Assembly (NCBI GenBank): GCA_028673005.1
Contig: CM054118.1
Coordinates: forward strand, 62,429,401 to 62,493,400
Source: Tanypteryx hageni
Taxonomy: Eukaryota > Arthropoda > Insecta > Odonata > Petaluridae
DNA: 64,000 bases
Reading direction: 5' to 3'
Part shown: positions 26,601 through 38,600 of the stretch, in pieces
How the letters are laid out: every line of letters starts with the position of its first letter
Position numbering within the stretch: position 1 is the stretch's first letter
The notes under the pieces: generated by a model
Database searches by the model: none
What the model was told of the DNA's origin: nothing
What the model saw: only the letters and a program-made list of their open reading frames with translations
Translations under genes and position numbers: made by a program

Positions 26601-29600
26601 TCAATGCCGATGTTGTTTTAGTTAAGGTGACCATACATACCGGTTTAGGAGTTCTTGTTCCGGTATCCCGAAAGACTAAACAAAAATATGTTTGTACCAG
26701 TTTTGGGATGTTTGCTCCCAAGGTTTCGGTAATTCTATCAATCCACAAAAAGTGAATATAGGGAACATTTGATAAAGGATAACAGAACTAAGTAACTATA
26801 TGCATTCTTTTCTATACATAAATTAGCCATAGTATGGGTGGTAGATGGTCTGGGTGCTTAGCTGCGTGTGCTTACAGCATATTGCCGAGAGAGTGGTAGA
26901 ACTGCATGGGTGGAGAAAATACCAGTAAGAGAAGGGGATTTCCAATCATTTGTTCCTGGCAACCTGTGATAGGGGTGGTAACGAGGAGAATGAGAATTGA
27001 TGTACTTATACTATCACAGTTTACTACACTGTAGCTAAGTGGTCTGTTGGAATCTCAAAGTTTTTATTCCGCCATTATTCATTGGACATTTCATTTTTTG
27101 TTCTTTTTATTCTGCAGAATTTCTGTGTTCGACTAGTTTAGGGAAATGAGAAGTGAAGATGCAGGGCCATAACGAGGGTATGACAAAGATGGTATTTGCC
27201 ATAAGTGTCGCCTGCAAAAGGCACCAAAAGTTCCCATAAAAATGCCGAAAGTTCATTTTCCCAAGACAATTAATAATTGAATGCTCCAATATTAAAGTCT
27301 TTGTTAATAAAATGCTAATATTCTCTTTAAAATGCAGGAAAATAATATTCTATGTAACTAAGGCGTTTCCTAAAATTTTGCTATTGTGTTCTGTAAAGAA
27401 AATGTTGACAAGCTTCGGAATGGAAATTTAAAAGAGCCACGTACTAAGTTAAAATACATGCTGCTCATGAGCTCCAGTTTGGCCCTCCCTGGTCTATACT
27501 ATTGATTTAATATTTGCAAATATTTGTTTCTGCATTTATCATGAGGGCATGTAGCCACTGCCCACGTACTTAGAGTACACACCCCTACTCCACCTCCAAT
27601 CAATGGATGATCTACTGGAAGGAGGAAAGAGAGATTAGAACCAAAGCCCTTATGTATTTAGTGGCAGGAAATTGAACCCTTTGAGGAAAAGGAGAAGGGA
27701 AGTTGTGTAGAACTCCATAAGACGAGGGTGTCCAACCCCTCAATTTATCGGAGGGAGCAAATGCAGTAAATTGCCTACACTCCAGGGGCAAACAGAGGTC
27801 CCAAGGAGAAAAAATCCTGTACTTGACTGGGAATCGAACTCGGGTCTCCCCATTTGCCGGATAGGTGCTTTAACCAACTAAGCTATCAAGCCAGCATGAT
27901 TCTCCATTCTCGAATTGGGGTATTTACTGTGAAGAAGGGCTAACAGAGTAGTAAACCTCCAACACTAAGCGTCCTCACTGAGGTGTCTAGTAATACAATA
28001 TAAACAAGACTAATACAATTTAAACATATCTACTACAATTTAAACATGATGCTTTGCGTTTGGTATGCCAACGGCAGATGTAAAGTGGACGTGAGTTTCA
28101 GAGTGTAGAAAATTTACGAGAGCACTTGAGTAGTACATGCTTTGCTGAGTTTTAAAGTGAAATAGTGACAAGTTATTATTTATAACTTTTAAATAAGATA
28201 CCCAAAACAAATGGCAGATCGCGTAGAGAAAAAAGGAACTGTGGTAAGAGGGAATGTATCGAAAGGAATTAGAAGAAGTTACAACAGAAATTTTAAGTTA
28301 ATGATGGTGCACTATTCTGAAGAAACAAGTAATTGTGCAGCAGGGAGGAAATACAATGTGACTGAAGCAAATGTGCGAAGGTGGAAGCAAGCAAAAGAGA
28401 AACTTGAAGGTGCTAACTCAACACGGAGATCATTTAGTGGACCAAAACAAGGCCGATTTCATGCATTAGAAGAGGAAATTGCAAACTTTGTGCATATTCA
28501 AAGAATGGACGGTAAACCGGTGACGGGGGATATCATTAAATTGAAAGCCCAAGAATTAGCACGATCGCAAAATATTCCACACCAACAATTTAAGGCTAGT
28601 AATGGATGGTGTGCGCGTATGATGGATCGTAATGGTTTTAGCCTGCGACGAAGATCTTCACTTTGCCAGCGTCTACCTTCTGACTTCACGGACAAACTAA
28701 TAACTTTCCAGAGGCATGTAATTCGGTTGTGGAAAAGTCAGAATTACCTTCTGAGCCAAATGGGTAATGCAGATGAGACACATTTACTTCGACATGCCAT
28801 CCAATTACACAGTCAACGAAAAAGGTGCAAAAACTGTCATCATAAAAACTTCTGGGAATGAAAAACTGCGCATTACTGTAATGATGGCTGTATTAACAAA
28901 TGGAACAAAGTTGCCGCCGTATGTTATTTTATAATGCAAAACAGTGCCTAAGGAAGTACTACCAAATGGAATAATTGTTAAATGTCAGGCCAAGGATGGA
29001 TGTCAGCTGATTTAATGAAGGGCTGACTAAGCATAGTGTGGAATAGAAGACCTGGGGCACTTTTAAGTCAGAGAGCAATGCTGGTCTTAGATGCGTTCAA
29101 AGGCCACCTTACAGAGGAAGTTCAAAATACCCTTCATGGTATGAATACTGACCTTGTAGTTATACCAGGAGGTATGACATCACAAATTCAAGTGCTAGAT
29201 GTTGTAGTGATGAAGCCCTTTAAGGATTACATAAAGTCGTTTTATTCAGAATGGCTTTTGGTAGGGGACCATGCATTAACTCCTACAGGGAAAATTAAGA
29301 AGCCCAGTATACCACTTCTCTGTAAATGGATCATTGCAGCATGGAAAAAAATAGATCCCAATAGTATTTCAAGAGGGTTCAAGAAATGCTGCATATCAAA
29401 TTCCATGGACGGTATGGAAGACGACTTGTTCAAATTTGAATAAGTTGTGATGAATGAACAGGACAGCGAGAATAAGGGAAGGAAACAGAGGAGAGGGAGA
29501 TGTAAATAGTAAATTTAATTTTTTTGTAAGTGAACCTAATTTTTTTAGGGGGTCTTAAATTCAAGGTCGTCTTCCTTTCAGGTAAATACGGTATTTTTCG

Positions 29601-32600
29601 TGTTCGGTGCGTTTTTAAAATTAAATTAAAAAATACGGGGAATTACGGAAAAAAAACTCTGACGGCACTTACCGGCAACATTATATCGAATCAGACGTAA
29701 ATCAGGATGACTGTAAATCGAGGACTTACTGTATATATAATATTTCACACGTTTTCCTAATCTTTTTAGCATGCATTTTTGTAATCTTTTGACTGAGTAT
29801 ACGTGCGGTTGAAAGTCTTTTCTTCCGAAACGTGGTGTAAAAGAGTAACTTAAAATATACACTGGGAAAATTGGTTTGTTCACTACATCCTATTTTTCAC
29901 ACGCGGTGGTGTTCATGAATCATGAATTAAGTGGTCACTTGAGCTCTGTTCATGAATTTGCCATGTGTACAAACTTGTAACGTCAATACATTTTGTAGCA
30001 GAATGGTTGGATAAGACTATATTGTGATTTTACTATCCAAGTAGCGAATTGTAAGAAATTTTGACATTTTTTTAAGTTCATTTATTTCGAACCCGGATAA
30101 TTCAAAGTCATATTTTTGTGGTCCCTTGAACTTTGAAATAACGAGGTTTTACTGTATATGTCAGGAAAAGGTGCCAGTAGCCAGGCAATGCCAATATCCA
30201 TTTGGTTGCTTGGGATGGGTGATGAAGACTTCCATCTGTTTCATTCCTTTATTTATCCAGATAATATTTCTGATGCATTTTATGTATTTACTGAGAGAAC
30301 AACATTAAACAAAAAACTTTTACTGAGATGACGCGCAGTTTTTCTTACGAGATAAAATTTTTGCAATTTTTTGTCTTTTTCTATGTATTTTGCAACTCAA
30401 ATATATTTGATTTAATGTACAATTGGGCATTGAGCTTGTTTAAATAAATAAATTAAAAAACTACTAATAACCTTTTAAAAATAAAAACCATGAAAACAAA
30501 ATAAAATTTTCTGGGGAAGGGAGGAGGCGTGGGTATTTTAGAAGATCAGAAGGAAAAGGTTAAGAACCACTGCACTAGAGTAACCTCACCAGACCCGGAT
30601 TTGTATGAATGAGCAACCCCATCACACTCACCTCTGTGCAAAATGTGTCAGTCTCTAGGCAAAAACATCACTGCTGCTCATCATACTTGCCTGAGACAGT
30701 CAAGTTTAACTATCTTCTCGTGTAAATAAGACCTTATGGGTGGACAGTTTTTTCAGCTCTTTCCCATCTCAATGGCCTTTAATAGGATACAGATTCTATT
30801 TTTAATTTGATCTTTCCACAGTAAACAAGTCAAACAGGAGGCAACACGGTTAAGTTTTCTTTCATCCATTCAAGTACAAATTAACTCATCTTTTTACAGT
30901 TGCTAAGATTCTGGGCAAATAAAAATGAGCTAGCTCACTAATCTTGAACAACTAAGTTAAATTTTAATTTAATTTCAATTACAACAATGAATATTACCAT
31001 TCGGTAGCATAGAGGGAGGATGTGTCTTGAGGTGACGAACCCAGGCTGCAGCAGATATGAAAGTTTCAGAGCAGAAGTCACAAGTCAATGGCATAGTTTG
31101 TCCAAAGTCATCATCTTCTTCAACCTCCAGCATTTCCACTTCTCCTGACTTTCCACCCATGCTGACATAGTCTGCTTCTCCATCATTAGACAGTTCAATG
31201 TCCTACAGTCAAAGATTAAGAAAATTATTGGAAATTTCACTAAGGTTATCGCTACTTACTTGCAGGAAACATATTTTTGGAGCATTTTTTATATCATCTG
31301 CTATGGTTCTAATAAAATACATAGGGAAGCACATTGCTGGGATAGGTTAAATGCAGCTAGTTGGTTTATGTATTAACTTTTTACGAAAAACATTCTCATT
31401 ACATGACTGAAAATCATGTGTTATGCCCAAAGAAAGAAAAAAATGAACGTTTCACATACTTGGTTTTGTATTTAGTGGTTCATTTTTTGGTCTCTAAATT
31501 CCTCAAATATGTCCGAAAATGGATACTTCTAAGACAGATCACTTATCGTTATAGTTGGCCAATAAGGAGCAGATATCTTTTCTCAACATATTACTTTAAA
31601 GCAGCATAAATTCAAAGATGAATATCTGCTGAGTGAGATAACAACCAAGCATAAAGAGGGGGAAGTACAAAAAGTTTTAAAGTGGCTGTTTACTTAAACT
31701 TACCACTTACACCACAATGTCAAAGAGTTAAAGGAAAAATTATTGATAATCACTGAGGTTAAAAATACATTATTAATCAAAACAAGACAGTTGTGGACTT
31801 AAATATTCCGTTATTTACTTGAATGGAATATCAGTTTTAAAACTTGAGCTATATGAGTGCTGAAACTATTTATGAAATATTCGGAACAAAGTAACTGTTA
31901 TATCACTGTATCATTATAAATAGCTGCTTCTTACATACATAGGATATAGGATATATATCTTATAAAACCTAAGATACTTCTAGAAGTGTTACAGAGCTAA
32001 AATTTGGCATGAAGATAGGTCATTAGGTACAACCTCTGAGAAAAACCCAAAATTCCAGGAAAAGTTATATTTAACACGTTCAGTGCTGGCAACCGCTCAA
32101 GCGGCCCCTCTGATTTTGATACAATATCTAAGGAACACTCAAGCTGCCTGCGCTCTCCTCTGCTTCCTTGTTGTGGTAGGGGGCATAGGCACGGGTTTTA
32201 ACATGCCCCAGCGTCGCTAGGCATTAGTTGGGCTCCAACCTTCACTGTGGTGTGCTTAGTTTTCAATTCCGTCTATTATCTTGCTTTCTGTTAGTTTTTT
32301 CAAATATTTGAACACATCTTTGAACAAGGTAAAATGGAATATTCTTGTCATTCACTTTATATCGTATATATTTTAACTATATTCTTGATAAACAATGACA
32401 TTTTAAAACATTGTAAAATATTTTATTGCGTAGAAATGTCAAAATAAATATTCTTTTGAAAATAAATTGTTTTTTTAATTTTATGGTGATATATTTTAAA
32501 ATTAATTACTTTTTTGTAAATATGTGTGAAACCATTAAGTTTAGAAAAAATGGGTAAAATAATCGTATAATGTAATGTAATGCAGGTCGGAGACTAATGA

Positions 32601-35600
32601 ATACCTGAGGGACACTTGAGCAGTCCTCATCAAAAGTTAATATTATAAACATTTAAGAGAGACAACAATAAAAACAGATTCATACATATCACTATAGGGC
32701 AGTTTACTTCTAAAATAAAAAAAGTTCACGTATCGGTGAAGGTTAAAAACTATCTTCAGCACAGAACGTGTTAAGGGATATTTTTTACCCCAATGTCCAA
32801 TTTTAAACACCCATAAGAAAAGCAATGAAAATGGTGCAGGGCTGTATAACAGTATTTAATACAAAATCATAAGTTTAATTGCATTTCGCAGTTGCCTTCC
32901 TCGCATAGTAATTTGATGCTGAAAATGATGAGGAAGATGAATTCTATGGGTTTGAAACTACTTACTTTGATATTATACATAATTTCTTCATTAACTAAAA
33001 AAAATTATTTCAATTTGCATATACAGTAAACTCTCGATTATCCGGTTTAATGAATTTAAGACGAAGCATGCATAATCAAAAAACACGGATAATTCGAAAA
33101 TGATATACTATATGATATAAGTAGCGCATTTGAATGAGCGAGGTTTTTTGCCTTGCCTATCACAGTAAGTTTCAACTTGTGATTGCCTGCCACATTTCCA
33201 TAGCATAACACTGTGATTCGCTCGTTGTGTAATTTATGGCCACGAGCAATACTTTCTTTCTGAAACGCCAAGGTTCATGTTGGGAGGCCTTTCCAATACA
33301 AACCTGTCTCATCAGCATTAATATCTGGGCAGGTGTCAACATCTCTTCCTTCACAAATTTTTTAAATTCTAATCAAAAGGAATCAGCAGCTGACACGTTA
33401 CCACTCAAGCGTTCTCCTTCAATGGCAATTTCACGTATACCATATCGCTGTTTGAATCGAGTAAACCACCCAAATGAAGCATTCAAGTTTCCTTCTAGCA
33501 CTAGTGATTCATGGAAATACCTCACTTGCTGTGCACATATGGAACCAGAGACAGGAGTTCCATCAGCTCGCTTTTGATTAAACCACAGAAGTAAGCCTGC
33601 ACATCTACTTTCTTGTAGGTTGATTTTTTCATACTATTACGTTTTGAGGGACCAGCACCACTGTCAGAAAACTGCAGCAAACTCCATCAACTTAGTTTTG
33701 TTTTTCTTTATATCACGAATGGTTTGTACGTCAATACCATATTCGTCTCCAATTTATTCACCCAGTCTCCTTTTTCAAGTCTCACAATTAATTCGAGTTT
33801 TTTTATAATAAGAAGAACAATTTTCTTCCGTTTCTCTGCCATTTTAACAAGGGGTGGGATTAAAGGTTTATCACTACAAAATCCACAATACAATGAGCTG
33901 CACACAAGATGAAACAACAATAGGAGAATCTATAATCCGATCACCCTTACTGTGGCATACCAGTAAAAGTGACTGCAACGCCACGAAGAAACAACTGACT
34001 GACAGAAGTCGCATGCTGACTCCAGGGATATTGTCATGAAACTCACTAGCATTAAAAAAGCAATATAATCTATTATTAATTATTCTATTCTACTTATTAC
34101 TTTTGCACATAATAAAATCTTTAGACATTAATATAATGGGATTACAAAAATGTTGTCTCACATTGATGAATTTCTTTTCAATCAGGGTATTAATAAAATT
34201 TCGAGGTATAAGGAGAGAGAGAGCACGGATAATCCGCGAACTGGATAACCCGTGCATGGATAATCGAGAGTTTACTGTATACTGTTTTTTTGTTTTCGAT
34301 GCGAGTTTTGCGGGAAGTTTATCTGGTGATTTTGCAGGAGATTATGTACAGGAATCAGCTCATTAGCTAGTGAAATGTGGAATATTTGGAAAGGATAGAA
34401 ATACAATTGTAAGGAAGTAATTAGACATTCGATACATTTAATTAATATAAGTATAAGCTGGATTATTGATAATTAGCATGGTTTTCCCCTCAATTAACCC
34501 AAAAAGCGAGAATGTGGTGCAAGGTAGGTACACTTCAATTTTTTATTTTAATTGCACAAAAGTGTTACCTGTGTATAGTGCATACCCCTACTTTATGACC
34601 TAAAAATGTGGTCTTCACATTATACATGAGTATATACGGTATTTATGCAAGCAGGAGCTCTGCCTGTACACACATCAACCCCACCCTCCACTTGCTTCAG
34701 GGACCTTGACAAACTCAGTTGTCCGAAATGTGTAGTGTCATTTTATAACAATATAAAGCAATGTAGCAGTCCCTCCCTACTTAAAATTTATGTTTCGATG
34801 GACAAACCTGCAACACCGGAAAATTACCATAAGATTATTACTCATTTAGACTCATTAGATGTTATACTGTATAACACACAATAAATGGTAATTTTTATCG
34901 GCAATAAATGGTATCTAAGTTGCTGCAATTTTTACCTACTTTGATTAGAAGTTTCTTAGTGCAGTTGTTCATTTGGTTTATAGTTAGATGAAAGTTTTCA
35001 CGAAAATGTTCAATCGATTTTTATCCTTCATACATCTTTTTGATTGTAAAGTAACTGCAAATTTATTCAAAATCCTAGGCCAACAATGCCAGCAATCCTA
35101 GTAATGTTTTTATGTTAAAAATTCAGAAAAACTCTAATATAAACATAAAATGTAAAAAAATATGAGTCACATATTAGAAAATATGCTATGGATAAGAATT
35201 TCCATTCTTATCCCTGTGAAATAGTAAATAATTTCATGTCCAAGTTTCTATTATACGACATTTATAGATGTTGAAAAGCTAAGCTGTGCATCTGATTCCT
35301 GCCAACTACACATTAATCAAATGGAAAAACGAAAAGCCCATGGAATCAAAATCAGGCCTTTTTTGTACACTGTGAATGGTCAAAAACGTCATGTGGTGTC
35401 AATCTAATCAAAATTGAAAGAACCGAAAGTGATGCAGCCACTCTTAAGTTATTTGATGCATTCTGAAATATGAATGCATGTGACATCGTCATATGTGGTT
35501 ATCATTCAACATCACATAATAATTAATAGGATAATGCATTAATATTAACTTACTGGTTTGATAGTGACATGCATTGGGGAGAAAATTGATGGAGAAGACA

Positions 35601-38600
35601 CCTGCACGGGGGGACTGTCTCTGGAACCATCTCCATCCCACCAGCTGCTCCCCTTAAGAGCGCTATCCCTCTCTCTTTCCTCTCTGCTTTCTTCAGCCAC
35701 ATCACTCTCCTCTACTGGCTCTTGCTTGACAACAATATTCTGAACCTCATCTTCCCCCTTTTGTAAGACAGTAGATTACCATTAACATTTCGCTATCAAA
35801 TGGTAATATGAAATAAAGCACTGTAATTTTCTACTGTTTTTATTACAGTGTTTTATTTCATATTATGGAATTATTCCACAAATTACACCATCAACAGTTG
35901 ATATAATCAAATGGTAAATTGAAAAGCCAAACTTGGAAAATGATCATTATGGGTAAAAATAACAGCTTTATTGTAGTTCCTAATGAAAATTTGATCTGTG
36001 AAAGAATAACCTTGACAAGACAATTTATAATTCCAAACCATAATAAATGAGTGACATTTTTTTTCTGCCTTAAACAATACTTGGCAATGCAATGCATGGT
36101 TATCTTAGGAAACCTCAGAATCATTTTTTTAAGTAGAAAATATTGTAGTGATATAATTGATCAACACTGAATGAGGAAATATAAAATATCAAACAAAGAA
36201 AAAGGTAGATTTTATGGTCTTCATCAAATTCTCACAAACTTTTCTTTCTCCAGATATGTGAAGGATACTGGCACTCTTAATATTGATGAAGATGAGGGTC
36301 AAATGAAAGGCAATTTGCAGATATGGGAGGCAGATTAAATGATAACTACAGCCAGAGGACATTGTTTTAGGCTGTAATTTTAAAGTAGTCAGTTTTTGGA
36401 TTACCCAGATGTAAGAGTTTTTGCTGTATTTTTTTTATTTATGCAATCATTCATTGTAAAAATTTACTGGTTGCCTCCTGGCTTGTTAAGACACTTAATT
36501 GTACCAGTATTTTAATAAATAAACAAACATGGTATTGAGTACACAAATCTATTAACTTACTGTATTGTCTTCATTTTCTGCTGAACATGGTCTAGATGAT
36601 TCTTCTGAGGACTTTTTTTCCCTGCAGCTAGATGGTCTTCGTAATTTGTTGCCGTAGAATTTTTTAAATTTACCCCTTATAACTTCTCGCTGAGCTGTTT
36701 CTTCAGCATTAGATCCTTGATTTGTTGAATTAGTCTTGCTGCCTCTCACTTCTTTAATTCTTAGCTCGGTATGTCTTCCATTTTCTAAGACATTTTCAAC
36801 CAAATCTCCAATTATTCTCTCTTTTCCCGCAGACACACTATCTTCAGCCAAGTGATGTGGACTAGTTGAATCAAGAGGATCTTGCTCATCAAGGCCATTT
36901 TCTCCTCTACACAATCCTCTAATCTATAAAAAAATTAAAATATGTACTCTTCAACACTGGATTAAAGTTTATATCATAAATGTTTAGTTTTTGTCAGCAA
37001 ATTAGAGTCAAACCTTCTGAGCTGGGCTTTAACACTTGTTGGCTGAAGGTCATTGCAATGAATCTGGGAGAGCGATTAAATGCTCTGATGTATAATGCAT
37101 AAAAATATAATAACAAAATTTCTTTTAAACACCAGGCTCTTCTTATTCTAATATTTTCCCTCAATTGAATAAGCATAGGATGTACATCGATTCATGGCCT
37201 TGCCATATAGTAAAAGAGTTCACATGAACTTCAATAGCAGATTTCATAAGATGATTTTAATTTGATGTATTGAGCAAGATGATTTTTTGCAATAACTTTT
37301 TTGAAATAAATAAGAAGGAGAGAATAACTATGTAAAAATTCCACTTTATTCAGGAAAACCAAACATGGCTGGTTTCAACTATGATCTAGTCACCATCAGG
37401 TATGAAAGCAAGGAGCAACACATATGGAAAAGGAGAGAAGTGGGGGAGGGAAAAGTACAGAAGGGGCCAATGAATGGACAGGGTGAGGGAAAGGTTAACT
37501 TGAGGTATGAGGGGAGGGGTGGTGATTTGGAAGAAACAAAGTAAGCAGAAGGGAATAAGTTTGTTGACGAGGTGAAGAATGTCATCATTACTATGTAACA
37601 AAATAAAAATTTTGAAAACAAAGGTCACAGATTAAATCTTTTCAAGCAGTTAGAAATAATGTTACATAGTAATGATAATACTCTACACCTTGTCAACGAA
37701 CTTCGACCTGAAGATGCTGACAGGAAGGCCAGCAAAACTGTAGTCAGTTAACAATTGACCAACATGGTGATCACCCAAAAAATGAAGTCTTCAAGTCAAC
37801 ACCACGAAAGCCTTTGAATGAACTTTGTTCCCCTCTTCTTACTTTATATCTTCTGAATCATCACCTCTCTCCCCATACCCTGACTTAACCTTTCCCTCTT
37901 CCTCGCCCTGTCAATTCTTTGGCCCCTTCTATACTTTTCCCTCCCTCACTTCTCTCCTTTTTCATTATTTGTGTTGCTCCTTGCTTCCATGGCTGATGAT
38001 GACTAGATCATAATTGAAACTAGCCATTTTATCATTTTTTTAAAATAAAGTGGAAATTTTTTACAATCTCTCCTTCTCATTTATTATGGAGTTCCACAAA
38101 GTCAAGGATTCATCCGTCGATTTTATTTTTGAAATGTTAGTTTTTCCTTGTACAGCATTATTTTATCCACTTAGAACTAGATAGTACAAGACAAGACAGA
38201 TGTGAAGCAACAAAAATCATTTAATAGGAACATCATCATAAAAATGATCTTTTCTAAATGAGATCCACCAAAACCATAATAGCAACAATAAAAAGAATAT
38301 TATTCCTTAAAATGCTGGAATCTTGTCAATGTGATAAAATAACACAATAAATAATTATTTTCTAATTTCATTCTATGAAAGAAAGAAATGTTCTAAACCA
38401 CACTATTATACTAAAACTTTAATTGCTACTTTATTTGACCTTAAAACAAAGTAACAGTATTTTTTCTAACAGTAAATTTAATTCGTCAAATGCTTGAACA
38501 AGCATACATAAAATTGTTTTCAGCAAGCTTTAATCTTGCCAGATTTCCAGAGAAAATACATATCTTCACAAGCATCTTCTTTCCCAAACGAAAATCATGC

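Noticed and set aside
33236..33912. Several plus-strand frames within the 33.0-34.3 kb element
   Set aside because: They are antisense to the decayed Tigger transposase.
35558..35743. Plus-strand frame with Ser/Leu-rich protein
   Set aside because: It is the antisense shadow of BTB-ZF exon 4, which has matched splice sites and phase on the minus strand.
37379..37628. Two overlapping minus-strand frames rich in Phe, Ser and Pro
   Set aside because: They lie entirely in the left arm of the foldback element and derive from its purine-rich strand.
37991..38022. Hammerhead-ribozyme-like core (CTGATGA ... GAAAC) in the right arm of the 37.3-kb foldback, with a partial version in the left arm
   Set aside because: A short stem can form after CTGATGA, but five extra bases separate it from GAAAC and stems I and III do not pair in a convincing way. 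Not called as a ribozyme.
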